DNA of 64,000 nucleotides. Origin: Brevundimonas lenta. GTDB lineage: Bacteria > Pseudomonadota > Alphaproteobacteria > Caulobacterales > Caulobacteraceae. The position numbers and the translations under genes were made by a program. A model generated the notes under the pieces. That model searched no databases. It saw only the letters and a program-made list of their open reading frames with translations, and was not told the origin of the DNA. The stretch lies in contig NZ_JACIDM010000002.1 in assembly GCF_014196335.1 (NCBI RefSeq), positions 434,001-498,000 on the forward strand, written 5' to 3'. Numbering within the stretch: position 1 is the first letter of the stretch; the number at the start of each line of letters is the position of its first letter. Of the stretch, positions 46,259 through 55,737 are shown piece by piece.

Positions 46259-46840
46259 TCAAGCGTCAGCGCTACTGAGCAGGACAAAACGCGTGCGATT
46301 ATCGCTGTTATCCTGGATGTCGTGACGCAGAATCGACAGTTCGTAGACTTCGGCCGCCCGTAGAGGGGCGACGGCGGCGCGGGTCATATCCCCCGCTTCG
46401 GCGACGTCCCGGGCGGCGCCGGCGGTGTCGAACGCCTCCACCGCCTTCACTCCGATACCCGCAAGGAAGTTCACGCACTGCCCGAGGGCGGCGGGGTGGC
46501 TTTCGGCGGTGCGGATGTCAGCCAGGCGGGCTCCGCGGGGCGCCATCAGGGCCAGGCGGATGGGTCGCCAGGCGTCCGACACCTGGACGAGGCCGGACTG
46601 CTCGACGAGCGTGGCGGCCGGCTCGACACGGCCGATGGTCGAATTCTCGACGGGAATGAGGACGCAGCCCACCTCCCCTGCCTTCAGCGCTCCGATCGCC
46701 TCGGCGAAGGTATCGAAGGCCACAGGTTCGTCCCACGGACGCAGGTCGAGACAGGCCTCATAGCTGAAGGCCCCGGGGGCGCCCTGGTAACCGCAGCGGC
46801 CCGCCGCCTCCTCGCTGACGATGGGGGCGGCGTCCGTCAT
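46259..46840 (-). CDS. pheA: prephenate dehydratase without ACT domain
   Basis: 193 residues. Converts prephenate to phenylpyruvate. Contains the catalytic lobe only: GYQGAPGAFSYEAC, VENSTIGRVEPAATLVEQ, ESHPAALGQCVNFL and the catalytic NRTRFVLLS at the end (TRF motif). Most bacterial dehydratases carry about 80 further residues of ACT domain for feedback inhibition by Phe; here the gene stops after the catalytic part, and the 230 bases that follow code for no ACT sequence in any frame I checked. Four bases after the DAHP synthase stop, so co-transcribed. Confidence 0.88.
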   Translation of the reverse strand: MTDAAPIVSEEAAGRCGYQGAPGAFSYEACLDLRPWDEPVAFDTFAEAIGALKAGEVGCVLIPVENSTIGRVEPAATLVEQSGLVQVSDAWRPIRLALMAPRGARLADIRTAESHPAALGQCVNFLAGIGVKAVEAFDTAGAARDVAEAGDMTRAAVAPLRAAEVYELSILRHDIQDNSDNRTRFVLLSSADA

Positions 46841-46844
46841 GATC

Positions 46845-48221
46845 CTAGGCCGCCTCCGAACGGACGCGACGACCGGCCTTCAGCCGCTCGGCGACCAGGA
46901 AGGCCAGTTCCAGCGCCTGATCCGCGTTCAGGCGCGGGTCGCAGTGGGTGTGGTAGCGGCTGGACAGGTCGTCCTCGGTCAGCGCCTGGGCGCCGCCCAG
47001 ACATTCGGTGACGTTCTGGCCGGTCATCTCGAGGTGGACGCCGCCGGGGTGAACGCCCTCGGCCTCGGCCACGTCGATGAAGCTGCGGACCTCGCCCAGG
47101 ATGCGCTCGAACGGACGCGTCTTGTAGCCGTTGCCGGCCTTGAGCGTGTTGCCGTGCATCGGGTCGATCGACCAGACCACCCGCTTGCCGTTCTCCTTCA
47201 CCGCCTTCATCAGGCGCGGCAGGCGGTCGCCGACCTTGTCGGCGCCGAAGCGGCCGATGAGCGTCAGACGGCCCGGGGTGTTGTCCGGGTTGAGGACGTC
47301 GATGAGCGGCAGCAGGTCGTCCGGCTCCATGGTCGGACCGCACTTCAGGCCGACCGGATTCTTGATGCCGCGCACGAACTCGACGTGGGCGCCGTCCAGC
47401 TGACGCGTGCGCTCGCCGATCCAGACCATGTGGGCCGAGGTGTCGAACCATTCGCCGCTGGCGCCGTCGAGACGCGTCAGGGCGCTTTCGAGGTTGAGCA
47501 GCAGGGCCTCATGACTGGTGAAGACCTCGACTCGGCTGAGGTCCGGATGCGTGTCGGGCGTGACGCCGACCGCCTCCATGAAGGCCAGGGCCTCGGTGAT
47601 CTTGTCGGCCAGCTCGCGGTATTTGGCGCCGTAGGCCGTGTCGGCCGCGAAGCCCATCGTCCAGCGGTGGATGTTGTACAGGTCGGCGTAACCGCCGCCG
47701 GCGAAGGCGCGCAGCAGGTTCAGGGTCGAGGCCGACTGGTTGTAGGCGCGGATCAGGCGCTGCGGATCCGGTACGCGCTCTTCCGGCGTGAAGGCCATGC
47801 CGTTGATGATGTCGCCGCGGTAGCTGGGCAGCTCGACGCCGTCGATCTGCTCGATCGAAGACGAGCGCGGCTTGGCGAACTGGCCGGCGATGCGGCCGAC
47901 CTTCACCACCGGCTTGCGGCCGGCGAAGGTCAGGACCACCGCCATCTGCAGGATCAGGCGGAAGGTGTCGCGGATGTTGTCGGTCGAGAACTCCTTGAAG
48001 CTCTCGGCGCAGTCGCCGCCCTGCAGCAGGAAGGCCTCGCCGGCCTCGACCTGGGCGAGCTTGGCGGTGAGATGGCGGGCTTCGCCGGCGAAGACGAGCG
48101 GCGGCATGGCGCGCAGTTCGTCCTCGACACGGTGCAGTGCGGCCATGTCCGGATAATCCGTCGGCATCTGCACGACGGGTTTCGATCTCCAGCTATCTGG
48201 GGTCCAGCGGGGGGTACTCAT
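46845..48221 (-). CDS. class II 3-deoxy-7-phosphoheptulonate synthase (DAHP synthase)
   Basis: 458 residues, first enzyme of the shikimate pathway: phosphoenolpyruvate plus erythrose 4-phosphate. Plant/actinobacterial type [21 protein letters not shown] at the N-terminus, [12 protein letters not shown] (metal-binding Cys), [57 protein letters not shown] and [15 protein letters not shown]. The ATG at 48221 is the standard start; the longer frame runs into the gor region. First gene of a unit with prephenate dehydratase. Confidence 0.96.
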   Translation of the reverse strand: MSTPRWTPDSWRSKPVVQMPTDYPDMAALHRVEDELRAMPPLVFAGEARHLTAKLAQVEAGEAFLLQGGDCAESFKEFSTDNIRDTFRLILQMAVVLTFAGRKPVVKVGRIAGQFAKPRSSSIEQIDGVELPSYRGDIINGMAFTPEERVPDPQRLIRAYNQSASTLNLLRAFAGGGYADLYNIHRWTMGFAADTAYGAKYRELADKITEALAFMEAVGVTPDTHPDLSRVEVFTSHEALLLNLESALTRLDGASGEWFDTSAHMVWIGERTRQLDGAHVEFVRGIKNPVGLKCGPTMEPDDLLPLIDVLNPDNTPGRLTLIGRFGADKVGDRLPRLMKAVKENGKRVVWSIDPMHGNTLKAGNGYKTRPFERILGEVRSFIDVAEAEGVHPGGVHLEMTGQNVTECLGGAQALTEDDLSSRYHTHCDPRLNADQALELAFLVAERLKAGRRVRSEAA

Positions 48222-48280
48222 GAGGCCAAGATAGGCTGAGGGGCGTCGCGGGACAACGCGACACCTTTTCTCTTGTGACG

Positions 48281-49666
48281 CTATCCCGCCGAAACGTTGC
48301 CTGGATGCTGCTTGTCTTTCAGCGTGACCAGTTCCTCGGCCATGGTCGGGTGGACGGCGCAGGTGGCGTCCCACTGGGCCTTGGTCAGGCCCGCCTTCAC
48401 CGCGATGGCGGCCAGCTGGATCATCTCCGGGGCTTCGGGACCGACGATGTGGACCCCGACGACCTTCTGCGACGTGGCGTCGACGACCAGCTTCATCAGG
48501 ACGCGCTCTTCCTGGCCGGTGAAGGCGTATTTCATCGGCCGGAAACGGGTGACGTAGACATCGACCTCGCCCGGGCAGGTGTGGCGCGCCTCGCTCTCCG
48601 ACAGGCCGACGACGCCGACCGGGGGCTGACTGAACACGCCGGTGGCGACGGCCTCGTAGTCGAAGTGGACCGGATTATTCCGGTAGACCGTCTCGTGGAA
48701 GGCCACGGCCTCGCGGATCGCGACGGGCGTAAGGTTCATCCGGTCGGTGACGTCGCCGATGGCCCAGATGTTGTCGGCGGAGGTTTTGGAGAAGGCGTCC
48801 ACCTTGATCGCGCCTTCGGGGGTCAGGTCGACCCCGGCAAGCTCGAGACCCAGCCCCTTCACGTGCGGAACCCGGCCGGTGGCGAACATGACGACGTCGG
48901 TCTCGATCGCCATGCCGTTGCCGAGGCGGTTGAGCAGGCCGGTCTCGGTCTGTTCGATCGCCTGATGCTGGCAGCCGAGGATGACCTTGATGCCGCGCTT
49001 TTCGATCTCTCCGGCCAGGTGGGCGCGGACGTCGTCGTCGAAGCCGCGCAGGATGTTCGGGCCGCGATAGATCAGTGTGGTCTCGACGCCGAGGCCGGCG
49101 AAGATGCCGGCGAACTCGACCGCGATGTAGCCGCCGCCGGCGATCATGATGCGCTTCGGCAGCTCGGGCAGGTGGAAGGCCTCTTCCGAGGTGATGGCGA
49201 GGTCGATGCCCGGCAGGTTCTCGGGGACCCAGGGCCGGCCGCCGGTGGCGACCAGGATGCGTTCGGCGGTGATGGTCTGACCCTTGCCGACGATCTCGAC
49301 GGTGTGCGCGTCCTTGAGGACGGCGCGACCGTGCACCAGGTCGACTCCGGCCTTGCCCAGGTTCGCCGCGTAGATGCCGGACAGGCGGGCGATCTCGACG
49401 TCCTTGGAGTGAATGAATTTCGGCCAGTCGAAACTGGCCTCGACGGTCCAGCCGTAGCCCTCGGCGGTCTCGAACTGGTGGGCGAAGTCCGAGGCCATGA
49501 CCATGAATTTCTTGGGCACGCAGCCACGGATGACGCAGGTGCCGCCGACGCGGTGCTCCTCGGCGATGGCGACGCGCTTGCCGCCCAGGGCGGTCAGGCG
49601 GGCCGCGCGGACGCCGCCGGAGCCGGCGCCGATGACGAAGAGGTCGTAGTCGTAGGTCTGGGTCAT
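48281..49666 (-). CDS. gor: glutathione-disulfide reductase
   Basis: 461 residues, FAD- and NADPH-dependent enzyme that reduces oxidised glutathione; cytoplasmic. FAD motif [16 protein letters not shown], redox-active disulfide [18 protein letters not shown] motif [24 protein letters not shown] motif [20 protein letters not shown] and the dimer interface with catalytic His-Glu in [14 protein letters not shown]. Full length. A hairpin with GTCGCG/CGCGAC arms at 48245-48262 lies between gor and the DAHP synthase gene. Confidence 0.95.
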   Translation of the reverse strand: MTQTYDYDLFVIGAGSGGVRAARLTALGGKRVAIAEEHRVGGTCVIRGCVPKKFMVMASDFAHQFETAEGYGWTVEASFDWPKFIHSKDVEIARLSGIYAANLGKAGVDLVHGRAVLKDAHTVEIVGKGQTITAERILVATGGRPWVPENLPGIDLAITSEEAFHLPELPKRIMIAGGGYIAVEFAGIFAGLGVETTLIYRGPNILRGFDDDVRAHLAGEIEKRGIKVILGCQHQAIEQTETGLLNRLGNGMAIETDVVMFATGRVPHVKGLGLELAGVDLTPEGAIKVDAFSKTSADNIWAIGDVTDRMNLTPVAIREAVAFHETVYRNNPVHFDYEAVATGVFSQPPVGVVGLSESEARHTCPGEVDVYVTRFRPMKYAFTGQEERVLMKLVVDATSQKVVGVHIVGPEAPEMIQLAAIAVKAGLTKAQWDATCAVHPTMAEELVTLKDKQHPGNVSAG

Positions 49667-49736
49667 GAGCCTGCCGATTCAGCGGAGCGGTTGCCTCCCG
49701 CCATGTAGACGGTCCACGCCTGATTCCAAGCGGGCT

Positions 49737-50480
49737 CTACTCGCGGGACACCTCGGCAAGCGCCCGGTGGAGCGGCGCAGGGTCGGTCTGGATCGCGCCC
49801 CAGTAGGGCTCGTTCATGTCGACAATCACATAGAGCGACGCCGACAGGAGGGCCGCCGAGCCGATGAAGGAGGCCAGCACCACGGGCGTCCGGGGCGCGC
49901 GATAGCCGAAGCTGGCGAAGATCATCATCAGCCAAACGATCAGCATGCCGATGACGGGATGCGGCACCCTCCCCTCCCCGCGCCCGATCAGCACCCAGCG
50001 ATCACGCTCGACCTGACGGAACATCAAGCGTGCGTCATTCCACAGCGCAGTCTGTTGGAGATTGGTCGTCCGGATGGCGCGCAGACTGTCGCCGGCCTTC
50101 TGCAGGGTCTCTCCAGCGGCGTGGTTCTCGACCGCGACGGGGCGGTCATGAACCGCCTGACGAAGGTAGGCGCGCAGGTGGGCGCGGGTCTCGTCACCCG
50201 CTGGACCAAGCCCGCGAACCGTGCGGTCCAGCAAGATGATCTCTGTGGCGAAGGCGTGGATGTTGGCGTTACTGGCCTCGAAGGTGGTCTTGGCCGAGTT
50301 CGCCATCAGACCGAGCAACAAGGAGGCCATGACAACGAACAGGTTGGCGACCAATCGGATCGTGGTGTTGGTTTCGTCCTGCAAGTTGCGCGGCGACAGG
50401 CGCACATGGGCGAACAGGCTGCCGAGCCCTGCCGCCAACAGGCAAATGAAGGTCAGGCAGGCGATGACGACGGCGGCCAT
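49737..50480 (-). CDS. DUF4239-like membrane protein
   Basis: 247 residues. Two N-terminal helices (about residues 2-22 and 43-62), a soluble helical region (residues about 65-170, with THATEIILLDRTV-like FATEIILLDRTVRGLGP and RAHLRAYLRQAV), and two C-terminal helices (about 178-194 and 200-222). This layout fits the bestrophin-like DUF4239 family, whose function is unknown. Stands alone between gor and rpiA. Confidence 0.7.
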   Translation of the reverse strand: MAAVVIACLTFICLLAAGLGSLFAHVRLSPRNLQDETNTTIRLVANLFVVMASLLLGLMANSAKTTFEASNANIHAFATEIILLDRTVRGLGPAGDETRAHLRAYLRQAVHDRPVAVENHAAGETLQKAGDSLRAIRTTNLQQTALWNDARLMFRQVERDRWVLIGRGEGRVPHPVIGMLIVWLMMIFASFGYRAPRTPVVLASFIGSAALLSASLYVIVDMNEPYWGAIQTDPAPLHRALAEVSRE

Positions 50481-50579
50481 GGCGCGACTCCCTCCATCAC
50501 GACCGATGGATCACCAACTGCTAAGCCCGGATCGGACCTCTGGGTTGCATTGTGGAGAGCTAAACCGACCTGCGCGGTC

Positions 50580-51278
50580 TCAGGGCGTCAGCAGCTCCAC
50601 GCCGTCATCCGTGCCGATGATCGCTTCGTCAGCGAGATCGAGGAACAGGCCGTGTTCGACGACGCCGGTGATCAGCTTGAGATCGTCGGCGAGGCGGATC
50701 GGGTTGTGGATGGCCTGGCAGGAGGCATCGTAGATCAGGTTGCCGCCATCTGTGCGCACCAGGCCGCGCTCGGCGGTTCGGACGCGGGCCGGCATGGCGA
50801 TCTCGTGGTCGGACAGGACGTCGGCGATGCGGTTGGCCGTGGTCTTGTGGCCGAAGGCGACGACCTCGATCGGCAGGGCGAACTTGCCCAGCACCGGTAC
50901 GACCTTGGCCTTGTCAGCGATGACGATGCAGCGGGACGAGGCCTCCCACACCAGCTTCTCGCGCAGCAGGGCCGCGCCGCCGCCCTTGATCAGGGCGAGG
51001 CCGGGACCGACTTCGTCGGCGCCGTCGACGGTCAGGTCGATACGAGGCGTGTCTTCGAGGGTCGAAAGCGGCAGGCCCAGCTCACGGGCCAGCTCGGCCG
51101 TCGCTTCGGACGTGGGCACACAGCGCAGGCCGGACAGGCCGCGGGCGGCCAGCGCCTTCACGAACCAGGCGGCGGTGGAGCCTGTGCCGAGACCGACGAT
51201 CATGCCGGATTCGACGCGGAGGGCGGCGGCCTCGCCGGCGAGGCGTTTCTGGGTGTCTGCGCTCATGCGGGCGTCCAT
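50580..51278 (-). CDS. rpiA: ribose-5-phosphate isomerase A
   Basis: 232 residues. Interconverts ribose 5-phosphate and ribulose 5-phosphate in the pentose phosphate pathway. Motifs: GLGTGSTAAWFVKAL, PTSEATAELARELGLPL, IDLTVDGADEVGPGLALIKGGGAALLREK (catalytic Asp/Glu/Lys) and the C-terminal GVVEHGLFLDLADEAIIGTDDGVE. The start is ATG at 51278, with another in-frame ATG four codons later. Divergent from sseB. Confidence 0.96.
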   Translation of the reverse strand: MDARMSADTQKRLAGEAAALRVESGMIVGLGTGSTAAWFVKALAARGLSGLRCVPTSEATAELARELGLPLSTLEDTPRIDLTVDGADEVGPGLALIKGGGAALLREKLVWEASSRCIVIADKAKVVPVLGKFALPIEVVAFGHKTTANRIADVLSDHEIAMPARVRTAERGLVRTDGGNLIYDASCQAIHNPIRLADDLKLITGVVEHGLFLDLADEAIIGTDDGVELLTP

Positions 51279-51391
51279 ACAGCGTTCCGACGGGATGCGG
51301 AACGGCTGGATTGAGGCTTGGACAGTTCCGCAATCGTGGTATTCGGCCAGCCCCCGGCGGGAGCGGCCGGGCCTGTTTGAAGGAGCGCCCG

Positions 51392-52084
51392 ATGGCGAAT
51401 GAGCACCCGCTGGAACTGGCGATCGCAAGCGCCCTGAAGGATCCGACGCGCGCGTCCGGGCTGGAAGTCGCCCTGCTGTCGGCCGAGCTCTATGTCGTGC
51501 CAACCGATGGCGTTCCCGCAGCCGGCGTCGAGCTGGGCCGCGATCGGCCGCTGGACCTGCAGGGCATCGTCCTGAAGAACGGCAAACAGGCCACGGCCGC
51601 CTTCATCCGCCGCGAAGGCGCGACCGTGGTGTTCGGCGCCCCGGCGAGCATGGGCATGCGCGGGCAGCACCTTCTGGAAGCGTTCCGCAACGGCTGGGTC
51701 GTGCTGAACCCCGGCCAGGAGCAGGGGCTGGTCCTGTCGCCCGAAGATATCGCGATCATCCTCGGCGCCGCCGGCGCGGCGCAGCCGGCGCCGGAGCGTG
51801 AAGACGTCACGCTGAGCGTTCCGGAGCGCACCCCCGACGTGCTGATCGCCCGGCTGAAGACGGTCCTGACCGCCGATGGAATCACCGCCGCCTGGCTGGC
51901 GCGCTCGACGACCCGCGCCGGCGAAAAGGGCTGGCGGCTTGAAGTGCGCGGCGATCGCGGACTGGACGACGTGCGCAGCCGCGTGGCGGCCGCCGTCGAC
52001 GGTCTGGATTTCGGCGGCGAGCCGCTGGACCTGGTGTTCGCCCAGGGCGCCGGCGCGGACGCGGTGGGCGTCAAGCTGGTCTGA
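51392..52084 (+). CDS. SseB-family protein
   Basis: 230 residues from the ATG at 51392, which has AAGGAG upstream. The N-terminal half resembles the SseB domain: NPLELAIA-like HPLELAIASALKDPTRASGLEVALLSAELYV and FPIFTS-like VVFGAPASMGMRGQHLLEAFRNGWVVLNPGQEQGLVLSPEDI. The C-terminal half (about residues 140-230, VTLSVPERTPDVLIARLKTVL) resembles the SseB C-terminal region. Function of these soluble proteins is unknown. Convergent with glmU (3-base gap). Confidence 0.78.
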   Translation: MANEHPLELAIASALKDPTRASGLEVALLSAELYVVPTDGVPAAGVELGRDRPLDLQGIVLKNGKQATAAFIRREGATVVFGAPASMGMRGQHLLEAFRNGWVVLNPGQEQGLVLSPEDIAIILGAAGAAQPAPEREDVTLSVPERTPDVLIARLKTVLTADGITAAWLARSTTRAGEKGWRLEVRGDRGLDDVRSRVAAAVDGLDFGGEPLDLVFAQGAGADAVGVKLV

Positions 52085-52087
52085 GGA

Positions 52088-53440
52088 TCAGACTTTCGCC
52101 GCCTTCTTCGCGCGCATCATGTCCATGAAGCGCTTCGCCCAGCCGGCCTTATGAACCTGCGGCGCGCGGGCGAGGGCGAGATCACCGGTGGGCACGTCGA
52201 TCGTGACGACCGAGCCTGAGCCGACCATGGCGCCGGCGCCGATGCTGACCGGGGCGACCAGCGAGGTATTGGAGCCGACGAAGGCACCCTCGCCCACCGT
52301 GGTGCGGTGTTTGAAGAAGCCGTCGTAGTTACAGAAGATGGTCCCGGCGCCGATGTTGGCCTTCGCGCCGACGTCGCCGTCGCCGAGGTACGCCAGGTGG
52401 TTGGCCTTGGCGCCCTTGCCCATCGAGACGTTCTTCACCTCGACGAAGTTTCCGATCTTCACACCCTCGGCCAGCTTCGCGCCGGGGCGCAGACGGGCGT
52501 AGGGACCGACCTCGGCGCCGCCGGCGACGGACGCGCCCTCGACATGGCTGAAGCTGCGGATGCGGGCGCCCGCGGCGATCTTCGCGCCGGGACCGAAGAC
52601 CACATAGGGTTCGATTGTCGAGCCGCCGCCGACCTCGGTGTCCCAGGAGAAGTGGACGGTGTCAGGCGCAGGCATGGTGACGCCGGCGGCCATGAAGGTC
52701 TCGCGCTGGACCTTCTGGAACAGGGCCTCGGCCTGGGCGAGTTCGGCCTGGGCGTTGACGCCCATGACGGCGTCCTCGTCAGCGAAAACGGCCCGGGTCG
52801 GTTCGCCCCGCTTGCGCGCCAGTTCGACCACGTCGGTCAGATAGTATTCGCCCTTGGCGTTGGCGTTCGTGACCTCACCGAGCAGTTCGAACAGCAGGCC
52901 GACGGGGGCGGCCATGACGCCCGAGTTGCAGGCGGTGAGCGCCAGAACCTCGGGCGAAGCCTCCTTGGCCTCGGTGATGGCGAGGAGTTCGCCGCCCTCG
53001 ATGACCAGACGACCATAGGCGGCCGGATCGCGGGCTTCGAAGCCGATGACGGTGACGCCCTCGCTCTCGGCGAAGACCGGTTCGATGTCGGCGGCGCGCA
53101 GCAGGGGCACGTCGCCATAGGTGATGACGACCTGGCCGACAAAATCGCCCAGCACGGCCTCGGCGGCGCGGACGGCGTGACCGGTGCCCAACGGCGGGTC
53201 CTGGACGGCGATGGCGTCCTCGCCGAGGCGTTTGACGACGTGGTCGCGGACCTCGGGCGAATGGCCGCCGACGACGACGATGATGCGCTCGCAGCCCAGG
53301 GCTTCGGCGGCGTCGATGGCGTGGTCCAGCATGGCGCGGCCGCCGACCGGGTGCAGCACCTTGGGCAAGGGCGATTTCATCCGCGTCCCCTGCCCTGCGG
53401 CGAGGATGATGGCGGCGCGGGCTTCCCGGGTGCTGGTCAT
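52088..53440 (-). CDS. glmU: bifunctional N-acetylglucosamine-1-phosphate uridyltransferase/glucosamine-1-phosphate acetyltransferase
   Basis: 450 residues. Makes UDP-GlcNAc for peptidoglycan and lipid A. N-terminal uridyltransferase with [32 protein letters not shown] and [10 protein letters not shown]-terminal left-handed beta helix (from about residue 250) with hexapeptide repeats and the acetyltransferase His region [34 protein letters not shown]. Full length. Divergent from gph with a 65-base gap. Confidence 0.97.
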   Translation of the reverse strand: MTSTREARAAIILAAGQGTRMKSPLPKVLHPVGGRAMLDHAIDAAEALGCERIIVVVGGHSPEVRDHVVKRLGEDAIAVQDPPLGTGHAVRAAEAVLGDFVGQVVITYGDVPLLRAADIEPVFAESEGVTVIGFEARDPAAYGRLVIEGGELLAITEAKEASPEVLALTACNSGVMAAPVGLLFELLGEVTNANAKGEYYLTDVVELARKRGEPTRAVFADEDAVMGVNAQAELAQAEALFQKVQRETFMAAGVTMPAPDTVHFSWDTEVGGGSTIEPYVVFGPGAKIAAGARIRSFSHVEGASVAGGAEVGPYARLRPGAKLAEGVKIGNFVEVKNVSMGKGAKANHLAYLGDGDVGAKANIGAGTIFCNYDGFFKHRTTVGEGAFVGSNTSLVAPVSIGAGAMVGSGSVVTIDVPTGDLALARAPQVHKAGWAKRFMDMMRAKKAAKV

Positions 53441-53505
53441 GAATCGGTCCGAACGATAGTCACCCCTGAGGTCTAGCCCATCGGGGCCAGCGACGGGAGA
53501 GACGG

Positions 53506-54195
53506 TTGGCTGAACGCGATCTGGAAGGCTGGACCATCGCCTTCGACCTGGACGGCACCCTGGTGGAGACGGCTCCGGATCTGATCGGCACGCTAAACCG
53601 CATGCTGACGGCGCGCGGCCTGCCGTCGATGCCGGTGGAAGCGGCCAGCCATCTGGTCGGCCACGGGGCGCTGGCCCTGCTGCGTCACGGCTTCATGGAA
53701 GCCGGCGCGGCCTGGGACGAGGCGAACAACCAGCCGATGCTGGAGGAGTTCATCACCGACTATACAGCCCACATCGCCGACCATAGCCTTCCCTATCCGG
53801 GCGTGATCGAGAGCCTGGACCGGCTGGCGGCGCGCGGAGCAATCCTGTGCGTGGCGACCAACAAGCGTTCCGACATGTCCGACGCCCTGATCGAGGCGCT
53901 GGGCATGACCCGCCATTTCGCCGGCATCTTCGGCCCGGACAGGGTGTCGGCCCGCAAGCCGGACGGTGCGCACGTCCGGGAGGCGGTGGAGAAGTCGGGC
54001 GGCGATCCGGCCCGCGCCATCATGGTCGGCGATGGCGCGCCGGACACCCAGGCCGCTAAAGCCGCCGGCGTGCCGTCGGTGGTGGTGAGCTTCGGCTACA
54101 CCCCGATCCCGGCCGCCGAATTGGGCGGTGACGTGCTGATCGACCGGTTCGACGAGCTGGACGCAGCGGTGAACAGCCTTATCGCGCGCCGCTAG
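53506..54195 (+). CDS. gph: phosphoglycolate phosphatase-like HAD hydrolase
   Basis: 229 residues. HAD phosphatase with nucleophile motif [15 protein letters not shown], motif [11 protein letters not shown], motif III lysine in ARKPDG and motif [18 protein letters not shown]. Helical cap domain between about residues 25 and 95. Gph removes phosphoglycolate formed in repair of oxidised DNA. The start is a TTG at 53506, with GGGAGA six bases upstream; no ATG or GTG gives the conserved N-terminus. Specificity within the family is inferred. Confidence 0.88.
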   Translation: MAERDLEGWTIAFDLDGTLVETAPDLIGTLNRMLTARGLPSMPVEAASHLVGHGALALLRHGFMEAGAAWDEANNQPMLEEFITDYTAHIADHSLPYPGVIESLDRLAARGAILCVATNKRSDMSDALIEALGMTRHFAGIFGPDRVSARKPDGAHVREAVEKSGGDPARAIMVGDGAPDTQAAKAAGVPSVVVSFGYTPIPAAELGGDVLIDRFDELDAAVNSLIARR

Positions 54196-54275
54196 CCGAC
54201 CAGTTTCGCTGACCCGTTGCGGATTGCTGCACCTGCGAACACATTGGGAGGCCGTTCTGCCGGAGCCCCCGCCCG

Positions 54276-55565
54276 ATGATCCGTCGCTTCTTCGCCATTC
54301 CGCTCTGGCAGCGGACCGCCGCCGGCTTTGCACTGGGCATCCTCGCCGGCCTGATCCTGCGGGAGCACGCGGAGACCTGGCTACAGCCGATCGGCGACGT
54401 CTATCTGAACCTGATCCGCATGGTGGTCGCGCCACTGGTGCTGTTCACCATCGCCAGCTCGATCGCGAAACTGGGTGAAGGCGTGGGCGCCGTGCGGCTG
54501 GGCGTACGGACCATCGTCTGGTTCGCCATCACCTCGCTGCTGGCGGTGCTGGTCGGCTTCGCCTTCGGACATATCGTCAATCCGGGCCTGGGGCTGGCGA
54601 ACCTGCCGCTGGGCGAAGTGCGCGAGCGGGTGATCCCGACGCCGCTGGAGGTGCTGATCGGCATCGTCCCGACCAATCCCTTCGCCGCGCTGAGCGAAGG
54701 CAAGGTGCTGCAGATCATCTTCTTCTCCGCCCTGGTCGGCGCGGCGCTGGTGGCGCTGGGGGATCGGGCGCAGACGGCGCGCCGACTGATCGACGAAGGC
54801 GCTGCGATCACCTTCCGCATCACCCGCTGGGTGATCCAGCTGACGCCTTTCGGCGTGTTCGGCCTGATCGGCGCGGTCGTCGGCGGTTACGGCTGGGAGG
54901 CGCTGCTGCCGCTCGGCAAGTTCATTTTCGCAATCTACGCCGCCTGCCTGTTCCACATTCTGGTGGTCTATTCCGGCCTGCTGAAGCTGCACGGGCTGAA
55001 GGTGCGAAGCTTCTTCCGCGGGGCCTTCGCGGCGCAGCAGACGGCGTTTGCGACATCATCGTCGCTGGGCACCCTGCCCGTCACCCTGCGCCAGACCGTG
55101 GAACGGCTGGGCGTGCCCCAGGCCTATGCGTCGTTCGCCGTGCCGCTGGGCGCCAGTGTGAAGATGGACGGGTGCGGGGCGATCTATCCGGCCATCGCCT
55201 CGATCTTCATCGCCCAGTATTTCCAGATCGACCTGACGCTGACGCAGTACATCCTGATCGGCCTGACCGCCGTGCTGGGGTCGCTGGGGACCGCCGGCGT
55301 GCCCGGCACCTCAATCGTCATGCTGACCCTGACGCTGTCCACCGCGGGCCTGCCGCTGGAGGGAATCGGCTACATTGTCGCCATCGACCGGATCATCGAC
55401 ATGATGCGGACCGCGACCAATGTGACCGGCCAGATGCTGGTCCCGGTGCTGGTGGCGAAGGAAGAGGGAATCCTCAACGAGGACATCTACAACGGCCACG
55501 TGGCCTGGCTTCCGGGCGACCCGGAGGCGGAAACCGCCGAGGCGATGCAGGCTTCCGGCATCTGA
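54276..55565 (+). CDS. dicarboxylate/amino acid:cation symporter
   Basis: 429 residues, DAACS family (GltP/DctA), with eight membrane helices and two re-entrant loops. Marks: FALGILAGLI, YLNLIRMVVAPLVLFTIASSI, FATSSSLGTLPVTL (re-entrant loop HP1 serine motif) and LGASVKMDGCGAIYPAIASIFIAQ (the NMDGT-type motif, here KMDGCG), then GTAGVPGTSIVMLTLTLSTAGLP (HP2). Imports C4-dicarboxylates or acidic amino acids with Na+ or H+. Substrate not determined; KMDG differs from the usual NMDG. Confidence 0.9.
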   Translation: MIRRFFAIPLWQRTAAGFALGILAGLILREHAETWLQPIGDVYLNLIRMVVAPLVLFTIASSIAKLGEGVGAVRLGVRTIVWFAITSLLAVLVGFAFGHIVNPGLGLANLPLGEVRERVIPTPLEVLIGIVPTNPFAALSEGKVLQIIFFSALVGAALVALGDRAQTARRLIDEGAAITFRITRWVIQLTPFGVFGLIGAVVGGYGWEALLPLGKFIFAIYAACLFHILVVYSGLLKLHGLKVRSFFRGAFAAQQTAFATSSSLGTLPVTLRQTVERLGVPQAYASFAVPLGASVKMDGCGAIYPAIASIFIAQYFQIDLTLTQYILIGLTAVLGSLGTAGVPGTSIVMLTLTLSTAGLPLEGIGYIVAIDRIIDMMRTATNVTGQMLVPVLVAKEEGILNEDIYNGHVAWLPGDPEAETAEAMQASGI

Positions 55566-55628
55566 CGCTTGCGCGTCCGGAGAGGTCGGGCTATGTCCGC
55601 GCCCTCCCCGGCAGCGGGGCCCGAAGAT

Positions 55629-55703
55629 GGATGCGTAGCTCAGCGGGAGAGCACCTCGTTCACACCGAGGGGGTCACAGGTTCAATCCCTGTCGCATCCA
55701 CCA
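55629..55703 (+). tRNA. tRNA-Val (anticodon CAC)
   Basis: A complete cloverleaf with a 7-bp acceptor (GGATGCG with CGCATCC), D stem GCTC/GAGC, anticodon stem CCTCG/CGAGG around the loop TTCACAC, T stem ACAGG/CCTGT with loop TTCAATC, discriminator A and an encoded CCA. Anticodon CAC reads GUG valine codons. Lies between the symporter and the convergent regulator gene. Confidence 0.95.
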
Positions 55704-55737
55704 TCTTCCTCCTGACAATCAGAACGGCTGAAGCCGC

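Noticed and set aside
49665..51314. 549-codon plus-strand frame over the DUF4239 and rpiA genes
   Set aside because: Shadow frame; rpiA motifs are complete on the minus strand.
55629..55703. tRNA-Val as an integration site for a mobile island
   Set aside because: No integrase, no repeat of the tRNA 3' end and no drop in GC in the following 8 kb.
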